Positions 10,387 through 18,670 of a stretch of 64,000 nucleotides of DNA are shown piece by piece (the first letter of the stretch is position 1; the number at the start of each line of letters is the position of its first letter). A program made the position numbers and the translations under genes. The stretch is from Tabrizicola sp. (lineage in GTDB: Bacteria; Pseudomonadota; Alphaproteobacteria; Rhodobacterales; Rhodobacteraceae), in assembly GCF_030373185.1 (NCBI RefSeq), contig NZ_JAUCZH010000003.1, forward strand, positions 248,001 to 312,000. Direction: 5' to 3'. The notes below the pieces were generated by a model, which worked only from the letters and a program-made list of their open reading frames with translations, was not told the origin of the DNA and made no database searches.

Positions 10387-10401
10387 TTAACAATCGGTTA
10401 G
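10387..10401. promoter_or_regulatory. CtrA-like binding site between fliF and fliL
   Basis: TTAA-CAATCGG-TTAG matches the alphaproteobacterial CtrA consensus TTAA-N7-TTAA at 7 of 8 defined positions with the exact 7-base spacer. It lies in the 114-base divergent region, 55 bases from the fliF start and 46 from the fliL start, so it could serve either or both operons. Binding is inferred from the motif alone. Confidence 0.6.
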
Positions 10402-10446
10402 TGTCCTTCGGCCTATGGTCGCCTTGTCGCAATCAAGGTGCAGGAC

Positions 10447-10929
10447 ATGGCAACCGCAGAAGCTACCGCACAGGACACACCGGCCAAACGCTCGAAAAAG
10501 CCGATCATGATCGGAATCGTGCTGGCCCTTCTTTTGGGCGGCGGCGGTTTTTTTGCGGCTTGGTCAGGGATGATCCTGCCGGGTAGCGGGCAGACCACCA
10601 AGGCGGAGTCTGCGCCCGGGCCACTCAAAGGCATAGCCTTTGTGCCGCTTGAAACAATGATCGTCTCGCTTGGGGCCGATTCGGGCAGCAAGTATCTGCG
10701 CTTTACCGCGCAGGTCGAAGTTGTCGACACGGCGGCGGCGGATGTGACCTTGCTGGCCCCGCGCATCCTTGATGTGCTCAACAGCTATCTTCGTGCCATC
10801 GACACCGCTTCGATCGAAGATCCTCAAGCCATGGCCCGGCTGCGCGCGCAAATGCTTCGGCGGATCCAGATTGTTACCGGTGAAGGCCGGGTGCGCGATC
10901 TGCTGATCACCGAATTCGTTCTGAACTGA
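10447..10929 (+). CDS. fliL: Flagellar basal-body protein FliL (copy 1)
   Basis: 160 residues: a short Ala/Lys-rich cytoplasmic N-terminus, one TM segment (about residues 20-42, glycine-rich), then a periplasmic FliL domain containing FVPLETMIVSLGADSGSKYLRF and ending in VRDLLITEFVLN. FliL forms rings around the stator units and stabilises them. The start is placed at ATG 10447; a GTG at 10438 would add three residues. AAGG at 10435 suits the ATG better. It leads the operon with the two following genes. A second, divergent FliL-family gene lies at 20084-20572. Confidence 0.9.
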   Translation: MATAEATAQDTPAKRSKKPIMIGIVLALLLGGGGFFAAWSGMILPGSGQTTKAESAPGPLKGIAFVPLETMIVSLGADSGSKYLRFTAQVEVVDTAAADVTLLAPRILDVLNSYLRAIDTASIEDPQAMARLRAQMLRRIQIVTGEGRVRDLLITEFVLN

Positions 10930-10940
10930 CGAGGGGAAGA

Positions 10941-11348
10941 ATGGATCTCATCGCGGATATTCTTCTGGTGGCCGGGTCTTTCGGGGCTGGGGTCTACTGC
11001 TACGTCCTGTCGGAAAGGCTCAAGCGTTTCACCACGCTTGAAACCGGCATGGGCGGGGCAATAGCCGTCTTGTCGGCGCAGGTTGATGACATGACCGTCG
11101 CGTTGGAAAAGGCGCGTGGGGCTGCGAACGGCTCTGCCGAAAGCCTGGAGGAACTGACGGTTCGGGGCGAAGCAGTGGCCAAGCGGCTGGAACTGCTCGT
11201 GGCCTCGTTGCACGATCTGCCCGAACCCCAATCCAGATCGGCAGAATCCCCTGCCGCCCCGGCAACCGATGACGCGCCCGAAGACGAACGGCGCTTGCGG
11301 TTTGTTCGCCGTCGCGCTGGGCGGGACACGCTTGAGGCCGCGCAATGA
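10941..11348 (+). CDS. Small membrane-anchored coiled-coil protein of the fliL operon
   Basis: 135 residues, not assigned to a known family. One N-terminal hydrophobic segment (about residues 4-24, IADILLVAGSFGAGVYCYVL) is followed by a predicted coiled coil (about 35-95) and a basic C-terminal tail rich in Arg (ERRLRFVRRRAGRD). It sits 11 bases after fliL with GAGGGGAAG upstream, and its stop overlaps the next start by 4 bases. The position suggests a stator- or basal-body-associated role, but that is inference only. Confidence 0.75.
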   Translation: MDLIADILLVAGSFGAGVYCYVLSERLKRFTTLETGMGGAIAVLSAQVDDMTVALEKARGAANGSAESLEELTVRGEAVAKRLELLVASLHDLPEPQSRSAESPAAPATDDAPEDERRLRFVRRRAGRDTLEAAQ

Positions 11349-11914
11349 GCAGTCGCCGACGCGTTGGCCGGGGAACATTGTTCATCGTGGCGATGCTGTT
11401 CGCTGCATCGGGGGCGCTACGGCTTGGCTCTGGTATCGGCGTGGCGCTTGCCAATGCCGACGACCCGCCAGCCTCGACGATGGCGCTCACTGAGCCTGCT
11501 GCCTGCGAAACGCCGATGGCGCTGACTGATGCAATTCGGCTGCGTGAAGAGCGGGTCATCGTGCAGGAAGCCGCCTTGCAGGACCGTCTTGCCGCACTTG
11601 CACTGGCGGATGCGGCGATTGCCGAACGGTTGGTCCAGATGCAGGCAATGGAGGCCGAGCTGAAGGCAACGCTCGCGTTTGCAGATGGTGCCGCCGAGGC
11701 TGACATCGCGCGGCTGACTGCAGTCTATCAGGCAATGAAGCCCAAGGACGCGGCTGCCCTGTTCGAAGCCATGTCCCCCGATTTTGCCGCCGGATTTCTG
11801 GGGCGCATGTCTCCCGAATCAGCCGCCGCAATCCTTTCCGGCATGTCCGCCGAAGCGGCCTATGGCGTCAGCGTCATCGTGGCCGGACGAAACGCAAGCG
11901 CCCCGAAGGACTGA
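11345..11914 (+). CDS. MotE-family / MgtE-N-like flagellar protein
   Basis: 189 residues. An N-terminal basic stretch and signal anchor (about residues 10-37) are followed by a long coiled coil (about 60-115) and a helical C-terminal domain (about 120-180) with repeats such as MKPKDAAALFEAMSPDFAAGFLGRMSPESAAAILSGM, given here as separate helices. That domain is the MgtE intracellular N-like fold found in MotE, a periplasmic chaperone of MotC in rhizobia. It overlaps the preceding gene by 4 bases (ATGA). The family call is good; the MotE function is inferred. The last codons and stop lie in a 17-bp tandem repeat. Confidence 0.75.
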   Translation: MSSRRRVGRGTLFIVAMLFAASGALRLGSGIGVALANADDPPASTMALTEPAACETPMALTDAIRLREERVIVQEAALQDRLAALALADAAIAERLVQMQAMEAELKATLAFADGAAEADIARLTAVYQAMKPKDAAALFEAMSPDFAAGFLGRMSPESAAAILSGMSAEAAYGVSVIVAGRNASAPKD

Positions 11915-11951
11915 CGGCCCCGAAAGACTGACGGCCCCGAAAGACTGACCG
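11901..11951 (+). repeat. Three tandem copies of a 17-bp unit across a stop codon
   Basis: Copies CCCCGAAGGACTGACGG, CCCCGAAAGACTGACGG and CCCCGAAAGACTGACCG lie head to tail at 11901-11917, 11918-11934 and 11935-11951. The first copy contains the TGA stop of the MotE-like gene, and each copy carries a TGA in the same place. Because 17 is not a multiple of three, copies beyond the first lie outside the reading frame. This looks like replication slippage just past a gene end. Confidence 0.9.
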
Positions 11952-12042
11952 CCGCAGTTTCTGTCCCGAATCCCGGCGCCTGGTGAGAGAAACTTAACCC
12001 CGCCCCCTGATACTGCTGGAAACAACTTTCACAGGACCCGAA

Positions 12043-12912
12043 ATGCTTGGCCTGATCGGCATCGCTGTCATCCTCATCATGGTCTTCGGCGGCTACATGC
12101 TGGCCGGGGGGAAGATGGGCATCATCCTCAAGGCGCTGCCGTTCGAGATGATCATGATCGGCGGTGCGGCGGTGGGTGCGTTCCTGATCGCCAATGACAT
12201 GGCAGCCGTGAAACACACGGTACGCGATGTAGGCAAAGTTTTCAAAGGCCCCAAATGGAAGCCCGAAGACTACCGTGACCTGCTTTGCCTTCTGTTCGAA
12301 CTGATCCGTCTTGCCCGGGCCAACCCCGTGGCACTTGAGGAACATATCGAGTCTCCGGCGACTTCGGCGATTTTCGCCAAATACCCGCGCGTCCAGAATG
12401 ACCATGAAGCGATGGATCTCATTTGCGATACCCTGCGCGCCGCTTCAATGAACTATGACGATCCACACCAGGTTGAAGAAGTGCTGGACAAGCGTATGGA
12501 AGCGACGCTGCACCACGCGATGCATTCAAGTCACGCGTTGCAGACCGTTGCGGACGCACTTCCGGCGCTGGGGATCGTCGCGGCCGTTCTGGGCGTGATC
12601 AAGACCATGGGGTCAATCGACCAGCCGCCCGAAGTGCTGGGCAAGATGATTGGCGGCGCTCTGGTCGGGACGTTCCTTGGCGTCTTTCTTGCTTATGGGC
12701 TGATGGGTCCGTTCGCGGCGCGGGTGAAGTCCGTGGTGGAGGAGGATATTCATTTCTACCATCTGATCCGTGAGGTTCTGATCGCAAACCTGCACCGCCA
12801 TCCGCCGAATATCTGCATCGAAGTCGGTCGCCAGAACACCCCGCATCAGGTCCGCCCGGGCTTCAGTGAACTGGAGGAGGCGATGCGCGCCCTCAAGCAG
12901 GACGCCGCATGA
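12043..12912 (+). CDS. motA: Flagellar motor stator protein MotA
   Basis: 289 residues with four TM segments: two at the N-terminus (about 1-22 and 30-52) and two near residues 170-225, flanking the conserved motif ADALPALGIVAAVLGVIKTMG. The large cytoplasmic loop (about 60-165) carries the charged residues that touch FliG. MotA normally forms a 5:2 complex with MotB; no motB is present in this window. The start is preceded by CACAGGA. TTAACC at 11994 is a single CtrA-like half site and is not enough to claim a promoter. The stop overlaps the next gene by 4 bases. Confidence 0.96.
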   Translation: MLGLIGIAVILIMVFGGYMLAGGKMGIILKALPFEMIMIGGAAVGAFLIANDMAAVKHTVRDVGKVFKGPKWKPEDYRDLLCLLFELIRLARANPVALEEHIESPATSAIFAKYPRVQNDHEAMDLICDTLRAASMNYDDPHQVEEVLDKRMEATLHHAMHSSHALQTVADALPALGIVAAVLGVIKTMGSIDQPPEVLGKMIGGALVGTFLGVFLAYGLMGPFAARVKSVVEEDIHFYHLIREVLIANLHRHPPNICIEVGRQNTPHQVRPGFSELEEAMRALKQDAA

Positions 12913-15065
12913 TCCGGCTGCTGGCCACCCTTGCACTTCTTGCCACCCCCGCTGTGGCCGAGACGGCACGGGTGATCTCGGGGGAACATGCGAATTTCAC
13001 ACGGCTTGTGGTGGAACTGCCCGCTGAGGCTGAATGGACAGTGGGTCGCACGCCGATGGGATATGCATTCGCGTCTGGTGCAGAGGCCCAACCTGACTAT
13101 GACCTGTCGCGCGTATGGCAGCGGATTCCGAGAACCCGCCTGCAAGCCCTTCGCGTTGATGCAGGCACGGGGATCCTCCAGTTGATGCTTGCCTGCGCCT
13201 GCCACGTCTTTCCTTTCGAATATCGTCCCGGGATGGTGGTGCTGGACATCAAGGACGGACCCGCGCCCCCGGGATCGGCGTTCGAGGATGCCTTCACTGT
13301 TCCCGACCGCAGCGAGCCAGAGCCGCCATTGGCTGCCACGGAAATGGCCACCTATGACTGGCTGAACATCGGACAACGGACGACCGCGGCGGGGGCGGAT
13401 CTTCTGTCCGGATCGCTGCCAGCGGCCGGGGTGATTACACTTGATCCCTTGCGGGACGAGCTGCTGGAACAGATCAGTCGCGGTGCCGCCGGAGGCGTCA
13501 TCGACATGCAACTTCCCGGCAAGCCGCCCAGGACGGAACCGGCAGCACCCAGAGATTTTCCCTGGGCGCGGATCAGCATCGGTGAGATGCCGGGATTGCG
13601 GGTAACGGACCCGAAAATCCCGCCAGATGCGCTTTTGCCAGACGGCGGTGCCTGCTTGCCGGATGATGTTCTGGCCCTTCCGGAATGGGGGGCTGGTCGC
13701 ACTCCGCTTGATCTTCTGACAGAAGCGCGCTCTGGTCTTTATGGTGAGTTTGACGTGGTTGACCCGGCGGCAGTGCTTCAGGCAATCCGGCTGCATCTCT
13801 ATCTTGGTTTCGGGGCAGAGGCTGCCCAGTACGGTGCCCTTCTTGCAGGGCAAACCCAGCCGGAGGAACTTGCGACCTATCTTTCCATGGCCCGTCTGAT
13901 TGAAGGATCCCAAGACCCCGGAACCCCGTTTGCCGGCATGCTGTCCTGCGACGGACCTGCCGCACTCTGGGCCGCTCTTGCCCATACGCGCCTGCCGCAA
14001 GGCAGAGCCGTCAATAGCGATGCGATCCTGCGCGGCTTTCTGGCGCTGCCGCCACATCTGCGGGCGTTGCTAGGGCCTGGTCTCGCCGAAAAGTTGCAGG
14101 AGCGTGGCGATGCAGTTGCGGCCAGAATGATCCGCGACACACTGGCCCGGACGCCAGATATCCAGACAGCCGCCGTTTCGCTTCTGGATGCAACCGCCGA
14201 ACTCCGAGCGGACAGGCCTGAAAGCGCGCGCGCGCATGCGAGGGCGGCCATCGCAGAGGATGAAGGTAACCCCGATGGTCTGATTGCGCTGGTAGAGACG
14301 CATTTCCGGCAGGCTGACCCGTTGCCGCCCGATGTCGCAGCCTCGCTGCGTGCCATTCTCGGCGAAGCCGGGGCGCGCGCCGCCCCACCCGACCAGAACC
14401 GGGCGCTTGTACTGGCACTTGCGCTTTCCGGTCAGACGGATGCCGCTTTTGCCACGGCGGATGCGCTTGATCTTGACTCAAGCGATCTTTGGCATGTCGT
14501 GCAACGCCTTGCGACTGACGACGCATTCCTGCGTCACGCGGTGCTGCCTGGCAGCGGGCCAGTCCCGGGCATCCGGCCTGTGGTCAGGCTTGCCGTTTCG
14601 ACACGGCTGGTGGACCTTGGCTTTGCCGAAGCCGGCCTTGCATGGCTGGGCCGGATCGAACCGTCCGACGGCGAAGCAGAGCGAAGGCTTGCCGCGCGGG
14701 CGGAACTGGCGCGTGGCGATGCGATCAGGGGGTTAGCGCTTCTGGACGGGCTGACCGATCCCGGGGATGAAGCCTTGCGAGCAACCGCCCTTGTGCAGGT
14801 CGGAGCGCTGGTTCGCGCGCGGCAGGCCTATAAAGCTGCCGGAATGACGGATCAGGCAGAGCGCCTTCTGGCATGGGAACGAAACTGGGCCGGGCTACAG
14901 GCTGGCGAGTCCGAAATCTGGTCCGATGCGGCCGCCGCTGCCCTGCCCTTCCGGCCGGCAGAGGCTGGCCCACTGGCGCGTGGCGCGGCGCTCGTTGATG
15001 ACAGCGCCGCTACCCGGGGCGCAGTAGAGACGCTTTTGACCAGCGTTGCCACACCGCTTCCCTGA
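12909..15065 (+). CDS. Large secreted AMIN-like/helical protein coupled to motA
   Basis: 718 residues of unknown function. A signal peptide (about residues 1-17, ATPAVAETA) is followed by an N-terminal domain (about 20-120) resembling AMIN domains: VISGEHANFTRLVVELP at its start and EYRPGMVVLDIKDG at its end. AMIN domains bind periplasmic or peptidoglycan-associated partners. After a low-complexity Pro/Glu linker (about 120-220) the rest is alanine-rich and helical with TPR-like periodicity. It overlaps the motA stop by 4 bases (ATGA), so it is translated with the stator. A periplasmic accessory role in motor or basal body is a reasonable inference, not a known function. Confidence 0.8.
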   Translation: MIRLLATLALLATPAVAETARVISGEHANFTRLVVELPAEAEWTVGRTPMGYAFASGAEAQPDYDLSRVWQRIPRTRLQALRVDAGTGILQLMLACACHVFPFEYRPGMVVLDIKDGPAPPGSAFEDAFTVPDRSEPEPPLAATEMATYDWLNIGQRTTAAGADLLSGSLPAAGVITLDPLRDELLEQISRGAAGGVIDMQLPGKPPRTEPAAPRDFPWARISIGEMPGLRVTDPKIPPDALLPDGGACLPDDVLALPEWGAGRTPLDLLTEARSGLYGEFDVVDPAAVLQAIRLHLYLGFGAEAAQYGALLAGQTQPEELATYLSMARLIEGSQDPGTPFAGMLSCDGPAALWAALAHTRLPQGRAVNSDAILRGFLALPPHLRALLGPGLAEKLQERGDAVAARMIRDTLARTPDIQTAAVSLLDATAELRADRPESARAHARAAIAEDEGNPDGLIALVETHFRQADPLPPDVAASLRAILGEAGARAAPPDQNRALVLALALSGQTDAAFATADALDLDSSDLWHVVQRLATDDAFLRHAVLPGSGPVPGIRPVVRLAVSTRLVDLGFAEAGLAWLGRIEPSDGEAERRLAARAELARGDAIRGLALLDGLTDPGDEALRATALVQVGALVRARQAYKAAGMTDQAERLLAWERNWAGLQAGESEIWSDAAAAALPFRPAEAGPLARGAALVDDSAATRGAVETLLTSVATPLP

Positions 15066-15142
15066 CACCGCTAACCGCTTGGCAAGATTCGTCGCCTAGT
15101 CTGCGAAAGCCCTTCGGCAGAATGCCGCGGGAGGAGAGTGGA

Positions 15143-15814
15143 ATGCCCCAGAGCCTGATCATCCGTTCCATCAGATACTCCGTCATCGCAATGCTGCTTT
15201 TGTCATCGGCAGGCTCCGCGACTACGGATGCCGCCAATCTTTGCCTGCTGGCCGCAACAGAGGCTGCAAAGCGCAGCGGTGTTCCCCAGGATGTGCTGTT
15301 GGCCGTGGCGCTGGTGGAAACAGGCCGACATGGCAGACCCTGGCCCTGGACGATCAATCTTGGTGGCGAGGGCCACTGGCTGGAGTCGGCGCGCGCGGCC
15401 GAAAACCTTGTTGCCGATGCCATTGACGCGGGGCTTACCAATATTGATCTGGGCTGCTTCCAGTTGAACTACCGTTGGCATGCAGAAGCCTTCACATCGA
15501 TAGCAGACATGCTGGACCCGGACCGGAACGCAGCCTATGCCGCCGACTATCTGGCCCAGCACCACGCTGACACGGGCGACTGGTCTGCCGCCGCCGCGGC
15601 CTATCATTCCGCCACGCCGGAACACGCCGAACGCTACCGCGCCCGCTTCGAGGCCGTCCTTGCCGATCTTGGTGGTGGTGCGGGCTTTCCCATCCCCAAG
15701 ACAGCGCAGGATCGCACCAACAGCTTTCCCCTGCTTGTCGCCGGGCAGTCAGGCAGCCGCGGGTCACTGGTGCCGGCCACTGCGGGTAGCCTGCGCCTGA
15801 TCGGAGGGACGTAA
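15143..15814 (+). CDS. Lytic transglycosylase (SLT domain) of the flagellar island
   Basis: 223 residues. An N-terminal signal peptide or anchor (about 10-30) is followed by a lysozyme-like SLT domain. The probable catalytic glutamate is E59 in LAVALVETGRHG. The later motif NIDLGCFQLNYRWH and the ending segment AAAYHSATPEHAERYRARF match SLT motifs. It would cut peptidoglycan locally so the rod can cross the wall. The separate flgJ gene at 29474 has only the rod-binding domain, so this enzyme probably supplies the missing muramidase activity. The start at 15143 follows GGAGGAG; an upstream ATG at 15122 lacks a good site. Confidence 0.88.
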   Translation: MPQSLIIRSIRYSVIAMLLLSSAGSATTDAANLCLLAATEAAKRSGVPQDVLLAVALVETGRHGRPWPWTINLGGEGHWLESARAAENLVADAIDAGLTNIDLGCFQLNYRWHAEAFTSIADMLDPDRNAAYAADYLAQHHADTGDWSAAAAAYHSATPEHAERYRARFEAVLADLGGGAGFPIPKTAQDRTNSFPLLVAGQSGSRGSLVPATAGSLRLIGGT

Positions 15815-15815
15815 G

Positions 15816-17891
15816 ATGCCCTTTGGCCTGACACTTGGCGCAGCTTTCCGGCCGACGATCCTGCTCGCACTCGGGCTGATGGCGGTGATCGTGATGATGG
15901 TCCTGCCAATTCCGGCCTGGCTGCTGGACATCGGTCTTGCTCTTTCTTTTGCCTTGGCGATTCTGATGTTGACGGTCACGCTGTTCATCGACCGCCCACT
16001 GGATTTTTCGGCCTTTCCGACGATCCTGCTTGCCTCGCTTTTGCTGCGGCTGTCGCTGAATGTGTCCTCGACCAAGCTGATCATCGGCAATGGCCACAGC
16101 GGAACCGATGCTGCCGGCCATGTGATCGAAGGCTTTGCCGAGTTCATCATGGGCGGCAATATCATCCTTGGGCTGGTGATCTTTGTCGTCCTTCTGATCG
16201 TCAATTTCATGGTGATCACCAAAGGCGCGGGCCGGATGGCCGAGGTCGGCGCCCGCTTTGCGCTGGACGGGATGCCGGGCCGCCAGCTGGCAATTGATGC
16301 CGACATGTCGGCAGGCGCGATTGACCATGCCGAGGCAAAGCGGCGGCGTGAGGTTGAACTGGCCGAGACGAATTTTTTCGGCTCGCTCGACGGTGCGTCG
16401 AAATTCGTCAAGGGCGATGCTATCGCCGGCTTGCTGATCACCGTGCTGAACATCGTGGTTGGGCTGATCGTGGGGCTGGTTGTCCACGATCTCGATGCCG
16501 CAACCGCGTTTCGTACCTACACGATTCTGACGGTCGGAGACGGCCTTGTCAGCCAGATTCCGGCCGTGATCATTTCGGTCGCGGCAGCGCTTCTTCTGGC
16601 CAAGGGCAGCCAGAAGGGCGCGGCTGACGTTTCGTTTTTCGCCCAGCTTGGCCGCTATCCGGGGGCTTTGGGAACGGTTGCCGGGCTGATGGCGCTGTTT
16701 GCGATCGTGCCGGGGATGCCGTTCCTGCCGTTCATCCTTGCCGCGCTTGTCCTTGGCGGTGTGGCGGTGATTCAGTCACGCAAGGCCACCAATCTGGCAG
16801 AAGTGCCGCCTCCGGCGTTGGAGCCGGCGCGCCCGAAATCCATTGGTGATGTCCTTGATTTTGATGACATCCATATTGAATTTGCGCCCAATCTGGTGGC
16901 CATGGTGCTTGATCCGGCCACCGGATTGGACAGTCGGATTGCGAATATGCGCAACCATGTGGCCACCGCTTTCGGCTTCATCCTGCCCGAGATCCGGCTG
17001 ACCGACGAAGCCGCCCTTGCCGCCGGGCGCTACCGGATCCGCCTGCAAGGGGTGGAACGCGTGTCGGACCGGCTTTTCCCCGACCGCGTGCTGGTCCTGC
17101 TGACCGAAGGCACGCCAGCGCCCGATGGCATGGATGTGCAAGAGCCGGTCTATGGCGCGCCCGCCCGCTGGATAAGGCCGGACCAGCAAGAGGATGCGGC
17201 GCTGTCCGGCCTGACCGTTGTCTCACCGACCGAAGTCCTGGCCACCCATCTGCTTGAGGTGATGAAATCAAACCTTTCGCGGCTTTTGACTCTGCGCGGT
17301 CTGCGGCGGCTCTTGGACGAGTTTGTGAAACTATCAGACCCCGCCCGCGCCGAAGCCAACCGCCGCCTGCTGGATGAGCTTTTGCCCGACAAGGTGCCGA
17401 TTGACCTTCTGCATGCGGTCTTGCGGCTGCTGCTGGACGAACGGGTATCGATCCGCAACCTGCCGCTGATCCTTGAGGCGGTGGCCGAAGCCCGGCAATT
17501 CGGCACGCCCGAGGCGATCTGTGAACATGTCCGCCAACGGCTTGGCTTTCAAATCATTGCCGAGCTGAAACGGCCTGACGGATCGGTTCCTCTGATCCAG
17601 CTTGCTCCCGAGTGGGAGAAATCCTTCGCTACCTACCAGATCGACAGTGATCGGGGGCAGCGCGATATCGCCCTGCCGCCTGAACTTTTTGCCCGGCTGG
17701 CCAATGGTCTGGCGGAACGGGTGAACCGAGCCGCCGAGACCGGGATCTATCCGGCGCTGGTCACGTCAGTTGCGCGTCGGCGTTTCTTGCGCACGGTGGT
17801 GCAGGCGAAGGGCTTGCAGATGCCCGTCCTGTCTTATGAGGAAATCGGGACCGAGGCACGTCCGGCCCTGCTTGGACAGGTGCCGGCATGA
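15816..17891 (+). CDS. flhA: Flagellar export protein FlhA
   Basis: 691 residues. The N-terminal ~320 residues contain about eight TM segments. The FHIPEP-family signature is seen around LLLRLSLNVSSTKLIIGNGHSG and in the cytoplasmic FLIP-type loop with FVKGDAIAGLLI. The C-terminal cytoplasmic domain (about 340-691) docks chaperone-substrate complexes and includes TVVSPTEVLATHLLEVMKSN. FlhA forms the nonameric ring of the type III export gate. It is followed by fliR with an ATGA overlap, starting the run flhA-fliR-flhB-small ORF. Confidence 0.97.
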   Translation: MPFGLTLGAAFRPTILLALGLMAVIVMMVLPIPAWLLDIGLALSFALAILMLTVTLFIDRPLDFSAFPTILLASLLLRLSLNVSSTKLIIGNGHSGTDAAGHVIEGFAEFIMGGNIILGLVIFVVLLIVNFMVITKGAGRMAEVGARFALDGMPGRQLAIDADMSAGAIDHAEAKRRREVELAETNFFGSLDGASKFVKGDAIAGLLITVLNIVVGLIVGLVVHDLDAATAFRTYTILTVGDGLVSQIPAVIISVAAALLLAKGSQKGAADVSFFAQLGRYPGALGTVAGLMALFAIVPGMPFLPFILAALVLGGVAVIQSRKATNLAEVPPPALEPARPKSIGDVLDFDDIHIEFAPNLVAMVLDPATGLDSRIANMRNHVATAFGFILPEIRLTDEAALAAGRYRIRLQGVERVSDRLFPDRVLVLLTEGTPAPDGMDVQEPVYGAPARWIRPDQQEDAALSGLTVVSPTEVLATHLLEVMKSNLSRLLTLRGLRRLLDEFVKLSDPARAEANRRLLDELLPDKVPIDLLHAVLRLLLDERVSIRNLPLILEAVAEARQFGTPEAICEHVRQRLGFQIIAELKRPDGSVPLIQLAPEWEKSFATYQIDSDRGQRDIALPPELFARLANGLAERVNRAAETGIYPALVTSVARRRFLRTVVQAKGLQMPVLSYEEIGTEARPALLGQVPA

Positions 17892-18670
17892 CGGGGGTGC
17901 TGTCTGAGCTGGCGGCGCTTCTGGATCTTGCCGAGGGGCTTTTGTGGGCCGCTGCCCTTGTTTTTGTGCGGATCGGCGCGGTTGTGGCGCTGATGCCGGG
18001 CTTTGGCGACGCGGCGGTCCCACAGCGGGTGAAGCTTGGCTTAGTGCTGGCCTTCACCGCCATTGTCGCGCCGATCGTGGCCGAGGATCTGGGTGCAAAC
18101 GGCCCTGCCCCAGCACTTGCCCCGCTTGCCGGGGAGGCGGTCACGGGCCTTATCCTTGGGGCAGGGATGCGACTTTTTCTTCTGGCCTTGCAGACCGCTG
18201 CGGCGATCATCGCGCAGGCCACGACACTTTCGCAACTCTTCGCCGGAGCCGCGCCGGAGCCGCAACCGGCGATCGGCAACCTGTTCCTGATTGCGGGAAT
18301 TGCGCTTGCGCTGGGGGCGGGTCTGCATGTCCGTGCGGCGGAACTGGTGGTGCTTTCCTACAGCATCCTGCCCGCGGGTGGCTACCCTGATGCCGCTGTG
18401 GCCGCGGATTGGGGCCTTGGCCTTGTCCGCCAGACCTTCAGCCTTGCCTTCACCTTGGCCGCGCCTTTCGTCGTCGCCTCGATGGTCTACAATCTTGCGC
18501 TTGGTGCAATCAACCGCGCCATGCCGCAGCTTATGGTTTCGATGGTTGGCGCCCCGGCGCTTACGCTTGGCGGCCTTGCCCTGCTTGCGGTGGCGACCCC
18601 GATCCTGCTGACCGTCTGGCTGGAGGCGTTCGGGGCCTATCTTGCCAATCCCTTTGCGGGGCAGCCATGA
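17888..18670 (+). CDS. fliR: Flagellar export gate protein FliR
   Basis: 260 residues, highly hydrophobic, with the expected topology of the export-gate subunit that packs with FliP and FliQ. Family features include FVRIGAVVALMPGFGDAAVPQRVKLGL, given by position about 26-52, and NLALGAINRAMPQLMVSM near residue 205. The start overlaps the flhA stop by 4 bases and its own stop overlaps the flhB start by 4 bases. Confidence 0.95.
   Translation: MTGVLSELAALLDLAEGLLWAAALVFVRIGAVVALMPGFGDAAVPQRVKLGLVLAFTAIVAPIVAEDLGANGPAPALAPLAGEAVTGLILGAGMRLFLLALQTAAAIIAQATTLSQLFAGAAPEPQPAIGNLFLIAGIALALGAGLHVRAAELVVLSYSILPAGGYPDAAVAADWGLGLVRQTFSLAFTLAAPFVVASMVYNLALGAINRAMPQLMVSMVGAPALTLGGLALLAVATPILLTVWLEAFGAYLANPFAGQP

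Noticed and set aside
15066-15142. Sigma-54 promoter before the transglycosylase-flhA operon
   Set aside because: TTGGCAAGATTCGTCGCC has a GG element, but the second dinucleotide is at the wrong distance and is not GC.
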